This document shows positions 1 to 8,001 of a stretch of 21,692 bases of DNA, piece by piece. Both the position numbers and the translations under genes were made by a program. This DNA is from a virus. The stretch's first letter is position 1; every line of letters begins with the position of its first letter. The notes under the pieces were generated by a model. The model saw only the letters and a list, made by a program, of their open reading frames with translations, was not told the origin of the DNA and ran no database searches. The stretch is from positions 1-21,692 of IMG/VR virus record IMGVR_UViG_3300047562_000451, one strand, 5' to 3'.

Positions 1-1
1 T

Positions 2-691
2 GAGACAACTGCGTACACAAGCGGCAGTCTAAAAACAGACTCGTTCTCTGGGACAAACATTGTGTCGAGCGGCCTTGGAACCGTAACATTCTATGGTGTA
101 GCTTCTAGTGCAGCTTTTACTATTGTTAGAAACTCAACAAATGTTGATGTGACCCTTGACAACATCAGCGTCCGCGAGATCAACCCCCTGTCTGTGTCTA
201 TACAGATGGACGGTAGGATGACTTATGCTGATACTGGGACGATTGCGGAAGTATATTTCTATCGTCGTATAAATGGCGGCGAATACGCTAATGCATGGCT
301 AGACACTAGCAGCACAAAAACAGGACAGGTGCTGTTTGAGCAACGAGATGGGACCACATACGACTCTGTAACGTCAGGCTCTACAGCCTACTCCCCCGGC
401 GTCCTAGTACCCTACAACATAGCGTCACGGCATGGCTCTACGTTCATCAATGGCGCTGTAGACGGAACTGCACTGACTGCCAACACAACCCCAGTGGCAC
501 TCCCGGACCTGTCAGCAACTGACTTGGAGCTGGGCTATGACTACATGGGAACCATCAATCAGTTCCGTGTGTGGTCTCAGGACTTAGGTGACACAGGGAT
601 CGTAGAGGCCACGGAGCCATCACTGGAACCCTCGTTGAGTCTAACCTTTGATGGATCAGGTAGTAGCTTTATTGTGGAGGATTGGACATGA
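2..691 (+). CDS. Phage adhesin/fibre protein with carbohydrate-binding-like and LamG-like regions (5' truncated)
   Basis: The frame is open from the left edge, so the N-terminus is missing; 229 residues are visible. A GTG at 62 is only an internal codon. The first ~60 residues look like the end of a beta-sandwich carbohydrate-binding module finishing in DNISVREI, a signature repeated in the next gene as DNISVKEV. The rest (from about PLSVSIQMDGRM) resembles a LamG/concanavalin-like lectin domain, with alternating strands, a GAVDGT turn and a late NQFRVWSQDL strand. Known: such domains occur in phage fibres and spikes that touch the host surface. Inferred: virion adhesin. The stop codon overlaps the next start, so the two are probably co-translated. 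Family-level confidence is moderate; the exact structural role (tail fibre or head spike) cannot be told. Confidence 0.7.
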   Translation, partial: ETTAYTSGSLKTDSFSGTNIVSSGLGTVTFYGVASSAAFTIVRNSTNVDVTLDNISVREINPLSVSIQMDGRMTYADTGTIAEVYFYRRINGGEYANAWLDTSSTKTGQVLFEQRDGTTYDSVTSGSTAYSPGVLVPYNIASRHGSTFINGAVDGTALTANTTPVALPDLSATDLELGYDYMGTINQFRVWSQDLGDTGIVEATEPSLEPSLSLTFDGSGSSFIVEDWT

Positions 692-2199
692 GTACTAGGC
701 AGTACAATAGCGCTACTGATCTGATTACCTTCAGTAGGGCTTCAGGGGGCACTGCGCTACGTAAGGTAGCGTATGGCTCCGAGTTGGTGACTAATGGTGG
801 GTTTGATACGGACAGTGATTGGATTAAAGGCAGTTCGTGGTCTGTATCTAGTGGGGTTGCCACTACAGATGGGACAGTGATTGGCGCAGTTATAAAACAA
901 GAGTTAACAAACACCGACATTGGAGATTTGTTGTACATTGAGTACACAGTCTCAAATTGGAACGGATCTGGCAGTCATAAAGCTCTTTTGGGTTCTACGG
1001 CAGGGAAAGAAAACACAGGAAACGGTACATTCTATGATGCAATTGTTCAAAACGGCGATAAAGAAATAAACATTCAGACACTGGGGAATGCTGCTTTTGA
1101 CGTAGACAACATCAGCGTCAAAGAAGTCACATTCGACCAAGGTGACCTAACGCTCTTCAACCACCCTGCTGGCATCCCACGCATTGAGTACGATGCCAAT
1201 GGGAATGTCTTGGGGCTGCTTGTGGAGGAGCAGAGGACTAATCTGGTTACTTATAGTGAGGACTTTGAGACATGGGGCAAGGTGTCATTAGACACGGGAT
1301 TAGATCCGGTTGTAACAGTTAATAATGCGGTTGCTCCAGACGGAAATCTCACTGCCGACAAGGTTGTATTTGATTTGGGCGCTGGAGCGTCTGCGAGATC
1401 GTATCTGGCTAGCACCATATTAGGTACAATTGCCGGAGACTATACACTCACCTTTTGGATGAAGGGAGAGGCAGGTGGAGAGCAAATAGTCGCTAGACAC
1501 GTAGACGCAGTTGACTATTCGTTGTTTACGCTAACAACAGAGTGGCAGCGTTATACCTTAACGGAAACTGGTTCCGGCGGCACTGCGACTGTCCATATAG
1601 GTTTAAGGCAGGGAGTTGTAGGAACTATAAATACTCAAGCAACCGTTCACATCTGGGGCGTACAACTAGAAGCAGGAGCCTTCCCAACGTCCTACATCCC
1701 CACCAGTGGCTCTACAGCGACACGCTCGGCTGACGTTGCCAGTATCCCTGTGTCTGCCTTTGGGTACAATCAGAGTGAGGGGACGGTGGTTGTTCAGTGT
1801 TCTATGGCAGACCCATCAGTGAATCCATATCAAAGACATTCTTTGACTATAAACGACGGCACAGGAAACAACCAAATTAGATTTTACAACTACAACTCTA
1901 ATTCTTCTTCATTTGTCGTAACAGATTCAGCTACAACACAAGCCGCGCTTATTTCTGGGGTAACGGATAGCTCTTCTGTTGCCGCTGGAGCGTCTTTTAA
2001 GCAAAACAATTTTGTAGCCTTATTCAACGGAGGGGCGGCGTCTACTGACAGCGCAGGAAATTTACCAAGCGGTTTAACTGTAATGCTGATAGGGTCTGCT
2101 CAGGGTGGCAGCAATTCATTTCTCGGCGGCCACATCAAGTCCATCAAGTATTTCCCGCGTCGACTAACGAACTCCCAGTTACAGGAGCTAACTTCATGA
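688..2199 (+). CDS. Multi-domain carbohydrate-binding phage fibre/head-spike-like protein
   Basis: 503 residues. I chose ATG 688 over the in-frame TTG 682 because GGAGG at 676-680 sits 7 nt upstream and ATG forms an ATGA overlap with the previous stop. Three beta-rich parts are visible. Residues ~28-150 form a carbohydrate-binding-like module opening with ELVTNGGFDTDSDW and closing with DNISVKEV. Residues ~165-350 form a second module that starts at RIEYDANGNVLG and EEQRTNLVTYSEDFETW and ends in WGVQLEAGAFPTSYIPT, wording I recognise from phage head-spike/fibre proteins. The C-terminal ~150 residues form a lectin-like domain ending in FLGGHIKSIKYFPRRL. The first module shares layout with the upstream gene, suggesting domain duplication. 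Likely a host-surface adhesin; substrate unknown. Confidence 0.78.
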   Translation: MSTRQYNSATDLITFSRASGGTALRKVAYGSELVTNGGFDTDSDWIKGSSWSVSSGVATTDGTVIGAVIKQELTNTDIGDLLYIEYTVSNWNGSGSHKALLGSTAGKENTGNGTFYDAIVQNGDKEINIQTLGNAAFDVDNISVKEVTFDQGDLTLFNHPAGIPRIEYDANGNVLGLLVEEQRTNLVTYSEDFETWGKVSLDTGLDPVVTVNNAVAPDGNLTADKVVFDLGAGASARSYLASTILGTIAGDYTLTFWMKGEAGGEQIVARHVDAVDYSLFTLTTEWQRYTLTETGSGGTATVHIGLRQGVVGTINTQATVHIWGVQLEAGAFPTSYIPTSGSTATRSADVASIPVSAFGYNQSEGTVVVQCSMADPSVNPYQRHSLTINDGTGNNQIRFYNYNSNSSSFVVTDSATTQAALISGVTDSSSVAAGASFKQNNFVALFNGGAASTDSAGNLPSGLTVMLIGSAQGGSNSFLGGHIKSIKYFPRRLTNSQLQELTS

Positions 2200-2705
2200 G
2201 TTACACAATAGACGAGAATGGGGATGTCTTCGTAGGGGACACCCGAGTATTCGCCACGATCTCAGGGGGCTACCTGAGCTGCATGATCAGGGCTAAGGAC
2301 AAGGCTACCTTCGAAGCAGCAGGGCTTCAGGTGGGCCTCATGACCCATGAGAACCCAGCACAGCCCGAGGTACTGGATGAGGAAGGAAACGTCCTACGGG
2401 CCGCTACAGAGGCTTCAGGGGCCATTATCCCCACCGGCGGTAACACAGTGACCCAGATGGGCGGCTACGTGACCGCTCCGGGTGTATTCAACGGAGAGGC
2501 TGAAGTAACCCCTCCTGTGATTGACACCCGCTGGCACGTGAACTTCTGGATCCCTGTGGACAGTGCTTGGGAGGACTGGATCATGCAGTGGATGGACAAT
2601 GGTGTCCCCGTTCAGGCCAATAAGAACGAGAATGCACTGAAGCATCAGGACATTGAGGTCATTGATCCCAAGACTGTTGCTACCAGAGGGAATGTGCTGC
2701 TATGA
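2196..2705 (+). CDS. Conserved-looking phage protein of unknown function in the fibre cluster
   Basis: 169 residues, starting at an ATGA overlap with the adhesin upstream and ending in the same way on the next gene, so it is probably part of the fibre operon. I do not recognise the family. The N-terminus (MSYTIDENGDVFVGDTRVFA) has a short beta-hairpin pattern. The middle is rich in Gly, Thr and Pro, and the C-terminal third contains a Trp-rich stretch (WHVNFWIPVDSAWEDWIMQW). There are no membrane segments, signal peptide or cysteine pairs. Soluble and beta-rich, it could be a small structural or fibre-associated protein. Its base composition looks somewhat more GC-rich than the two preceding adhesins. 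Confidence 0.7.
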   Translation: MSYTIDENGDVFVGDTRVFATISGGYLSCMIRAKDKATFEAAGLQVGLMTHENPAQPEVLDEEGNVLRAATEASGAIIPTGGNTVTQMGGYVTAPGVFNGEAEVTPPVIDTRWHVNFWIPVDSAWEDWIMQWMDNGVPVQANKNENALKHQDIEVIDPKTVATRGNVLL

Positions 2706-2977
2706 GCTTGGCGATATCAATTTTCATCGCCCTAAACATTGCCGACATTGTTTCGACCTATTTTGCGGTTGAAGAGAAAGGCATGAAGGAGCTGAACCCG
2801 ATTGCCAGATTTATGATGGATCGATTTGGCACCATCGGCGGCCTCTCAGCCATCAAGCTTCCCGTGGTCGTTGCGATGCTGTACCTTCCTGTCCCGATTT
2901 GGTTGTTATGGGCGTCGTGTTTTTTATATGTTTTAGTTATAATCAATAACGCATATCAATTGTGGAGAGCCGCGTGA
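2702..2977 (+). CDS. Small three-helix membrane protein, DUF5658-like
   Basis: 91 residues with three hydrophobic segments, about residues 2-22, 47-64 and 66-85. The first helix carries an embedded Asp (D15 in LNIADIVSTYF) followed by KELNP (residues 29-33). This D...E-x-NP arrangement resembles the DUF5658 family of small membrane proteins found in bacteria and phages, whose function is not known. ATG overlaps the previous stop as ATGA, and its stop overlaps the GTG of the adaptor gene. A membrane protein amid virion structural genes is odd: it could be a holin-like or superinfection-related protein, or an accessory gene inserted in the late operon. The family match is by eye. Confidence 0.72.
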   Translation: MSLAISIFIALNIADIVSTYFAVEEKGMKELNPIARFMMDRFGTIGGLSAIKLPVVVAMLYLPVPIWLLWASCFLYVLVIINNAYQLWRAA

Positions 2978-3597
2978 GCATCAGCACATTCTCTGAATTG
3001 AAATCAGCCATTGCGGATTTTCTGAACCGTGATGACCTGACGGCGGTTGTCCCGACATTTGTCTCGCTCGCCGAGGCGCAGATCAATCGAGATATTCGCC
3101 ACATCGAGATGGAAAACAGGGCAACGTCAACGGTATCAACGCAATACCTAGTTCGCCCATCTGACTGGGTTGAGACGATCCGGCTTCAGGTAACCTCTGG
3201 CGGCACGCGCAATCTTCAGCTTTTGTCAAAGGCGGCGATGGCCGACAAGCGCCAAGGTGCAGAGAACGCCACGGGCGAGCCGAAATATTATTGCCATTCT
3301 GAAAACACATACGAGTTCTTCCCGACGCCCGATGGCTTGTATACGATTGAGTCGCTTTATTATCAAAAAATTCCCGCACTGTCTGACGCCAACACATCTA
3401 ACTGGCTACTGGCCAGCCACCCCGATGTGTACCTCTATGGTTCGCTGCTGCATTCTGCGCCATATCTTGCAGAGGATCAGCGTGTGGGCGTGTGGGCGCA
3501 GCTCTACAGCGCGGCGACTCAGAGGGTGAATCAGTCAAGCGACGACGCGCAGTGGTCAGGTACTGGGCTTACGATGAAGATCAGAGGGCTTGGTTAA
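2974..3597 (+). CDS. SU10-type head-to-tail adaptor protein
   Basis: 207 residues from GTG 2974, which overlaps the preceding stop as GTGA and has GGAG at 2964-2967 at suitable distance. An in-frame GTG at 2962 is possible but sits on that ribosome-binding site. The N-terminal pattern TFSELKSAIADFLNRDDL...FVSLAEAQINRDIR, then Arg/Glu-rich MENRATS and a RPSDWVETIRL strand, matches what I know of phage SU10-like adaptor proteins. Those bind under the portal ring and connect it to the nozzle. The later ENTYEFFPTP and helical end (LLHSAPYLAEDQRVGVWAQL) also fit. Its place among fibre genes, 11 kb upstream of the portal, is unusual. Function is fairly secure; name by homology only. Confidence 0.82.
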   Translation: MSISTFSELKSAIADFLNRDDLTAVVPTFVSLAEAQINRDIRHIEMENRATSTVSTQYLVRPSDWVETIRLQVTSGGTRNLQLLSKAAMADKRQGAENATGEPKYYCHSENTYEFFPTPDGLYTIESLYYQKIPALSDANTSNWLLASHPDVYLYGSLLHSAPYLAEDQRVGVWAQLYSAATQRVNQSSDDAQWSGTGLTMKIRGLG

Positions 3598-4589
3598 TGT
3601 CTGCCATAACGCTCAGAGGTACGAAGGGCGAGCCGCTCACGCATGATGAGGTTGACGCTAACTTCGACAACCTAAACACCGACAAGTATCAATCTGGGGA
3701 CAACATTACGGCTGGGACTTTGACGACTACCGGCAACGCTGGGATTGGCACTGCTACTCCAACAGCGCTACTAACGCTTTCTAAAGAGGCCACTGGCGCA
3801 AGTAGCAGCAGTGGAATCATTCAGTATTGCTACGGCGATGTGGTGCGTTACCAGCAATACCATGCCAACGGAACAGAGGCATCCCCCACAGCCTCACTCA
3901 GCGGTAATAATTTAACTCAGTTCAGCGCCAGAGGTTACACCGGGTCAGCCTTTACTGCTGGTGTAGCGAACATAGAGATGGTCGCAGAGGATGACTTTAG
4001 TACGTCCACAAAAGCAGGGATAAGCTTTAGGACTCATAATGGCACCTCTTTAGCCGAGCGTATGCGTGTCAAATCCAACGGCAACGTTGGCCTAGATGTT
4101 GGCAACGGTGACGGCTACGGTATCACCTTTAACTCTACAACGCACAACGCGGCGACGACCCTCGACTACTATGAGGAGGGGACGTGGACGCCTGTTTTGG
4201 GGGATTCATATATAGGCGGCAACACCGCGACAGCCTCTGCTAAAGGGGCTTACACTAGGATTGGTAGGCTCGTTACTTGTACGTTTAGCCTGTACTCTAT
4301 AGATACAACAGGGCTGTTGGCGGCAAACACTCTCTTTTTACGGGGTCTCCCTTTTACCAGTCACTCAACTACCACTAATCCATCCAGTGATCAGTCTTTA
4401 GGTTTTTGGAATAACATGACTATAAGTGGGGTCGGCGTTAATCTCTCAATACGTTACAGCAGCGGCGATACTTATGGCCAGTTTTTCGTCGTTAAAACAT
4501 CAGGCGGTATGTCAAACATACTAGTAAGTGCTCTAACATCTGGGACAGCATCACTAGGCGGCACATTCACATACTTTACAAATACCTAA
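3597..4589 (+). CDS. Phage tail fibre-like structural protein (GIGT...EEGTWTP type)
   Basis: 330 residues from ATG 3597 (TAATG overlap with the adaptor stop); the frame is open further upstream but that part merely overlaps the adaptor. The N-terminus SAITLRGTKGEPLTHDEVDANFDNLN is a recurrent phage fibre/collar start that I take as a virion-attachment motif. Next comes NAGIGTATPTALLTLSK, typical of trimeric fibre shafts, then MRVKSNGNVGLDVGN. LDYYEEGTWTPVLGDS introduces a C-terminal beta-rich head ending in TFTYFTNT. Such proteins often end in an S74 chaperone; this one does not. Probably a host-recognition or collar fibre. Specificity is unknown. Confidence 0.78.
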   Translation: MSAITLRGTKGEPLTHDEVDANFDNLNTDKYQSGDNITAGTLTTTGNAGIGTATPTALLTLSKEATGASSSSGIIQYCYGDVVRYQQYHANGTEASPTASLSGNNLTQFSARGYTGSAFTAGVANIEMVAEDDFSTSTKAGISFRTHNGTSLAERMRVKSNGNVGLDVGNGDGYGITFNSTTHNAATTLDYYEEGTWTPVLGDSYIGGNTATASAKGAYTRIGRLVTCTFSLYSIDTTGLLAANTLFLRGLPFTSHSTTTNPSSDQSLGFWNNMTISGVGVNLSIRYSSGDTYGQFFVVKTSGGMSNILVSALTSGTASLGGTFTYFTNT

Positions 4590-4598
4590 GAGGCTCAT

Positions 4599-4934
4599 AT
4601 GCCAAACTATCAACAATCTGACATCGCAGGCACTAAGTACACTCGATCCTATCAGGTGAATGTGCAGAACGGTCTATCAAATAAAGCGATCACGTTCTTT
4701 GAAGAGCAGATCATCAACCTTGATGATGGCAGCGTTGTTCAGCAGAAAGCGGGCAATGTGTCCGAGTCCTTGACCGCAGATAACGCAAGTACGGCTTTTC
4801 CTTTGCTTGATCCAGAGACAGGACAGGTTATAGTTCAGGGCGCGACCATGACATATTCTGGCGTATATGCCGCGCTGTACAGCCTGTACATCCATCTGGC
4901 GACTGAGCGCGATGCGGCACCGGATCCCTCATGA
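4599..4934 (+). CDS. Small hypothetical phage protein, fibre cluster
   Basis: 111 residues. ATG 4599 is preceded by AAGAGG at 4588-4593, a good ribosome-binding site. The sequence is soluble, with a strand-rich first half (YTRSYQVNVQNGL, ITFFEEQIINLDDGSVVQQ) and a helical end (YSGVYAALYSLYIHLATERD). I do not recognise a family. Its stop overlaps the start of a 53-residue gene. Position between two fibre-like genes suggests a virion or fibre-assembly accessory role, but nothing in the sequence proves it. Confidence 0.65.
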   Translation: MPNYQQSDIAGTKYTRSYQVNVQNGLSNKAITFFEEQIINLDDGSVVQQKAGNVSESLTADNASTAFPLLDPETGQVIVQGATMTYSGVYAALYSLYIHLATERDAAPDPS

Positions 4935-5092
4935 TGGATCAAGAGTATGTTCTTCGAGAATACTGGGTGGCAGGCTACACCGATCTTGATGACTGGAACT
5001 ATTCATCATCAAAGATTGAGACGTGGGTGGACGAAGGCTCTTCATCAGGGATATGGACAGATGCAGCATCAACTGATTATGGGTGGTCTTGA
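4931..5092 (+). CDS. 53-residue acidic, aromatic-rich small protein
   Basis: ATGATG at 4931 overlaps the previous stop, and the TGA at 5090-5092 overlaps the next ATG as TGATG, so this short frame exactly fills the gap between two genes. That perfect fit is the main evidence that it is real. The peptide is acidic and rich in Trp, Tyr and Ser (REYWVAGYTDLDDW near the start, STDYGWS at the end), with no membrane segment. Family unknown. The repeated W/Y-D/S pattern looks like a small beta structure, perhaps a fibre-associated or attachment peptide. Gene-finders with a 60-codon cut-off would miss it. Confidence 0.62.
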   Translation: MMDQEYVLREYWVAGYTDLDDWNYSSSKIETWVDEGSSSGIWTDAASTDYGWS

Positions 5093-5991
5093 TGTTTAGG
5101 TCTATGCTCATCGTTGGAGGAGGGGCCGCGCCCGATCAGCAGATATTTACCAGCACATCAGAGGTCAGCTTTACCGTACCTGAGAATGTTAATTTTATCT
5201 CGGCGGTTGCAATCGGCGGTGGTGGCGCTGGAACAGGGTCAGCAGGTAGCGCCCGCAAAGGCGGTCAGGGCGGCACGCTGGCCTACGGCACGTTTGAGGT
5301 AACTCCGGGTGAGACGCTAACAATCAGGGCCGGAGCGGGTGGAGTTGAGAGCGGAACCAGCGACGCCGATGTCCCCGGCGGCAATGGTAGCCCCTCTTAC
5401 ATCAAGCGCGGATCCACCATATTGATCAGCTCCCCCGGCGGTGCAGGAGGTAACAACACCAACTCTGATACTGTTACCTTTGACTCCAGCGTCACCAACA
5501 GCGATTCTAATGTCGGAGGGCTTGGCGGCGTTCGCGGGTGGAATAATTATGGCGTAGGCGGCGGCGGCGCAGGCGGCTACTCCGGCGTAGGCGGCGCGGG
5601 CGGCGACGGTATGCCTGACGGGGTTAATATTGACGGCGAGGCCGGATCAGGCGGCGCAGGGGGTGGCGGCGCATACGGCTACGACGGAAGCGACGCCAAT
5701 GGCACTTACGGTCGCGGCGGGTATGGTGGCGGCACAGACCCGCGGGGTGAAGGCGCAAGCGGTGCTGGAGGGGTTGCTGATTACCCACCTCCTTACGGCG
5801 CTAATCAGATAACTCCAGAAGCGGATGGCGGGATAGGCTCTTATGTATCCTCTGGCTACGGCGGGGGCGGCCCAACATACGCTGGGATTACTTATACCCT
5901 TCGCGCCCCTAATGGCAAAGCCGGCGTCGTTCGTCTAATCTGGCCGGCAACAACACGCAAGTATCCATCAACGAATACTCGAGATATGTAA
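5092..5991 (+). CDS. Glycine-rich phage adhesin/fibre protein
   Basis: 299 residues from ATG 5092 (TGATG overlap); a GTG at 5083 is less likely. The N-terminal ~50 residues (QQIFTSTSEVSFTVPENVNFI) form a beta-strand region like those preceding phage glycine-rich domains. From about residue 40 to 260 the chain is dominated by Gly blocks such as GGGGAGGYSGVGGAGGDG and GGAGGGGAYGYDGS, ending with KAGVVRLIW. Known: long Gly-rich segments in some phage adhesins fold as polyglycine-II sandwiches whose tips contact the receptor; the ISAVAIGGGGAG...GVVRLIW frame is common in tail-tip proteins. Inferred: a distal receptor-binding protein. The gene is noticeably GC-rich because of the GGN codons. Confidence 0.75.
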   Translation: MFRSMLIVGGGAAPDQQIFTSTSEVSFTVPENVNFISAVAIGGGGAGTGSAGSARKGGQGGTLAYGTFEVTPGETLTIRAGAGGVESGTSDADVPGGNGSPSYIKRGSTILISSPGGAGGNNTNSDTVTFDSSVTNSDSNVGGLGGVRGWNNYGVGGGGAGGYSGVGGAGGDGMPDGVNIDGEAGSGGAGGGGAYGYDGSDANGTYGRGGYGGGTDPRGEGASGAGGVADYPPPYGANQITPEADGGIGSYVSSGYGGGGPTYAGITYTLRAPNGKAGVVRLIWPATTRKYPSTNTRDM

Positions 5992-5992
5992 A

Positions 5993-6487
5993 ATGGCAAC
6001 GACTACGACTAATTTCACGTTCAATCTGCCAGCAGTCGGCGGCGATGATGATTCATGGGGAACGCTTTTAAACTCTAACTGGACATCGCTTGATTCAATC
6101 CTAAACGGCGACGGCGCGTCAATTAACATTGACGGCATCACTGCAGACGGGATGACCCTGACTGGTGTTGTATCGCTGGGCGTTGCAGGAAAAATCACTG
6201 AGACCGTTTACACATTATCGACCAGCGGAACGATCAACATTGATCCAGCAAACGGCACGGTTCAGACCATAGCAATGTCCGGTAACGTAACGTTCACCGA
6301 ATCGCTGGCAAATGGTGAGTTTGTAACCTTGCAGATCACGTCTGTTGGCACCGATACGGTTACCTGGCCGTCAATGAAGTGGATGTTTGGATCAGCGCCA
6401 ACACTGAATGCGACCAACGCAAACTGGGTTCAGCTATGGCAGGTAGCGGGACAGCTTTACGGCTCATATTTGGGATACACCAGCTAA
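5993..6487 (+). CDS. Phage tail fibre/collar-like protein
   Basis: 164 residues, starting 1 nt after the previous stop and ending in a TAATG overlap with the nozzle gene. The N-terminus (TTTNFTFNLPAVGGDDDSWGTLLNSNWTSLD) matches a widely seen phage fibre start with a WG-x-LLN-x-N-x3-LD motif, probably an attachment segment. The remainder is strand-rich with repeated Thr/Ser/Val (SGTINIDPANGTVQTIAMSGNVTFTE...WPSMKWMFGSAPTLNATNANWVQLWQV), and the tail resembles the end of phage collar or fibre domains. Likely a small virion protein attached near the nozzle. Function is inferred from pattern and neighbourhood. Confidence 0.7.
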   Translation: MATTTTNFTFNLPAVGGDDDSWGTLLNSNWTSLDSILNGDGASINIDGITADGMTLTGVVSLGVAGKITETVYTLSTSGTINIDPANGTVQTIAMSGNVTFTESLANGEFVTLQITSVGTDTVTWPSMKWMFGSAPTLNATNANWVQLWQVAGQLYGSYLGYTS

Positions 6488-8001
6488 TGCCGATAATTAA
6501 GTTAGACATTCCGGCTGGCGTTTATTCTCACGGGACACCGTTAGAGTCAAAAGGTCGCTGGATTGATGCCAACCTAGTTCGCTGGACTAACGGTGCGCCG
6601 CAGCCGATAGGCGGGTGGGTGTCTCTGGGCGTCACTATTGCGGCCTCTACCGAGGGCATCATGCGGGGCTCGCATTCTTGGGTGTCAAACGGTGGAGCGC
6701 CGTATGTGGCGTTTGGATCTGCCTCAAAGCTTTACATTGTCACCGGCACAAACACGGCATACGACATCACGCCTGCGTCATTCACAACAGGCATCGCCGA
6801 AGCCGGACAAAACACTGGGTACGGTGGTGGCGCATACGGTAATGGAGCGTATGGCGTACCGAGAGAGATTAACTACACCGTCTCGCCAGCAACAAATTGG
6901 ACGCTTGATAACTGGGGCCAGAACCTAATCGGGTGCTCTGATGCGGACGGAAAAATCTACGAGCTTGTCATGGACGACGGCGCGGGCGGCGGCTTTATCA
7001 ATGACAACACCGTCAACGCGACCGTCGTAACAAACGCACCAACAACCTGTAGGTCAATGATCGTGACCGCTGAACGGTTTGTTTTTGCGTTTGGGGACGG
7101 TACACCGAGGACGATTAAGTGGTGTGACAAGGAAGACAACACGACATGGACACCTGCGGTCACGAACGAGGCCGGAGACTTTGAGCTTCAAACAAACGGC
7201 GTGATAGTCTGCGCCGAACGTGTTAGGGGTCGCACGCTCATCCTAACCACCCAAGATGCGTGGACTGCCGCATATCAAGGCCCGCCATTGGTTTACGGCT
7301 TCCAGAAGATAGGCGAATCTTGCGGCGTTGCAGGGCGCAATCTGAGCGCCTCTGTTGGCCCTACGGCCTTCTGGATGGGCGAGCGCAACTTCTTTGTGTA
7401 TGACGGGTCAACGGCGCGTGTGCTGCCGTGTGAGGTTCATGACAAGGTATTCACAGAAATGAATACCGACAGAATCAGTCACGGTTTTTGTGTGCCAAAC
7501 ACAAAATTTAATGAGGTCTGGTGGTTCTATCCAGGCATGGCCGATGACGAGAACACGCGCTACGTGGCCTATGACTACCACGAGAACCACTGGACGATTG
7601 GTGAGTTATCGCGCACGGCTGGTGTTGATAGCGGGGCATTCAAGGAGCCGTTGCTGATTACGGAGGCCGGCGTCATCTATCGTCATGAGACGGGTTTCGG
7701 GCATGGCGGTACAAAGCCTTATCTGACCTCCGGCCCGATCAATATCGCGGATGGCGATAACGTAATGCGGGCCACTGAGTTGATTCCAGAGGAGGAGACA
7801 CAGGGCCAGATGGCGCTGACCTTTACGACCCGATTCTATCCTAATGGAACCGAATACACGCACGGGCCATATGATCCAGCCAACCCAACATCCGTAAGAT
7901 TTACGGGGCGTCAGATGTCAATGAAGATTGAGGCAGACGACGGCGCTAACTGGCGCTTTGGTGATGTACGTCTTCGGATCACTGGGGGCGGTAGGCGATG
8001 A
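6487..8001 (+). CDS. Tail nozzle/hub-like structural protein
   Basis: 504 residues from ATG 6487 (TAATG overlap); the open frame extends upstream to 6379 but only within the previous gene. The opening MPIIKLDIPAGVYSHGTPLESKGRWIDANLVRW...GGW is a pattern I associate with nozzle or hub proteins of short-tailed phages, which sit beneath the adaptor and close the DNA channel. Repeated strand motifs of a beta-propeller-like body follow: CSDADGKIYEL, MIVTAERFVFAFGDG, TAFWMGERNFFVYDGST, NEVWWFYP. The end (RFTGRQMSMKIEADDGANWRFGDVRLRITGGGRR) fits a terminal beta domain. Next to the fibre genes and the adaptor, it completes the short tail. It could alternatively be called a phage stabilisation protein. 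Confidence 0.78.
   Translation: MPIIKLDIPAGVYSHGTPLESKGRWIDANLVRWTNGAPQPIGGWVSLGVTIAASTEGIMRGSHSWVSNGGAPYVAFGSASKLYIVTGTNTAYDITPASFTTGIAEAGQNTGYGGGAYGNGAYGVPREINYTVSPATNWTLDNWGQNLIGCSDADGKIYELVMDDGAGGGFINDNTVNATVVTNAPTTCRSMIVTAERFVFAFGDGTPRTIKWCDKEDNTTWTPAVTNEAGDFELQTNGVIVCAERVRGRTLILTTQDAWTAAYQGPPLVYGFQKIGESCGVAGRNLSASVGPTAFWMGERNFFVYDGSTARVLPCEVHDKVFTEMNTDRISHGFCVPNTKFNEVWWFYPGMADDENTRYVAYDYHENHWTIGELSRTAGVDSGAFKEPLLITEAGVIYRHETGFGHGGTKPYLTSGPINIADGDNVMRATELIPEEETQGQMALTFTTRFYPNGTEYTHGPYDPANPTSVRFTGRQMSMKIEADDGANWRFGDVRLRITGGGRR

Noticed and set aside
3492-3596. Upstream extension of the fibre gene to 3492
   Set aside because: The extra residues are basic and unlike a fibre start, and overlap the adaptor gene; ATG 3597 follows with a normal TAATG junction and a typical GTKGEPLTHDEVDANF start.
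5540-5760. GGCGGC-rich DNA repeats in the glycine-rich gene as a mobile or regulatory repeat
   Set aside because: They are explained by Gly codons (GGN) of the adhesin and keep the reading frame; no independent repeat unit could be defined.
6379-6486. Upstream extension of the nozzle gene to 6379
   Set aside because: It overlaps the end of the preceding fibre-like gene; the conserved start MPIIKLDIPAGVY begins at 6487.
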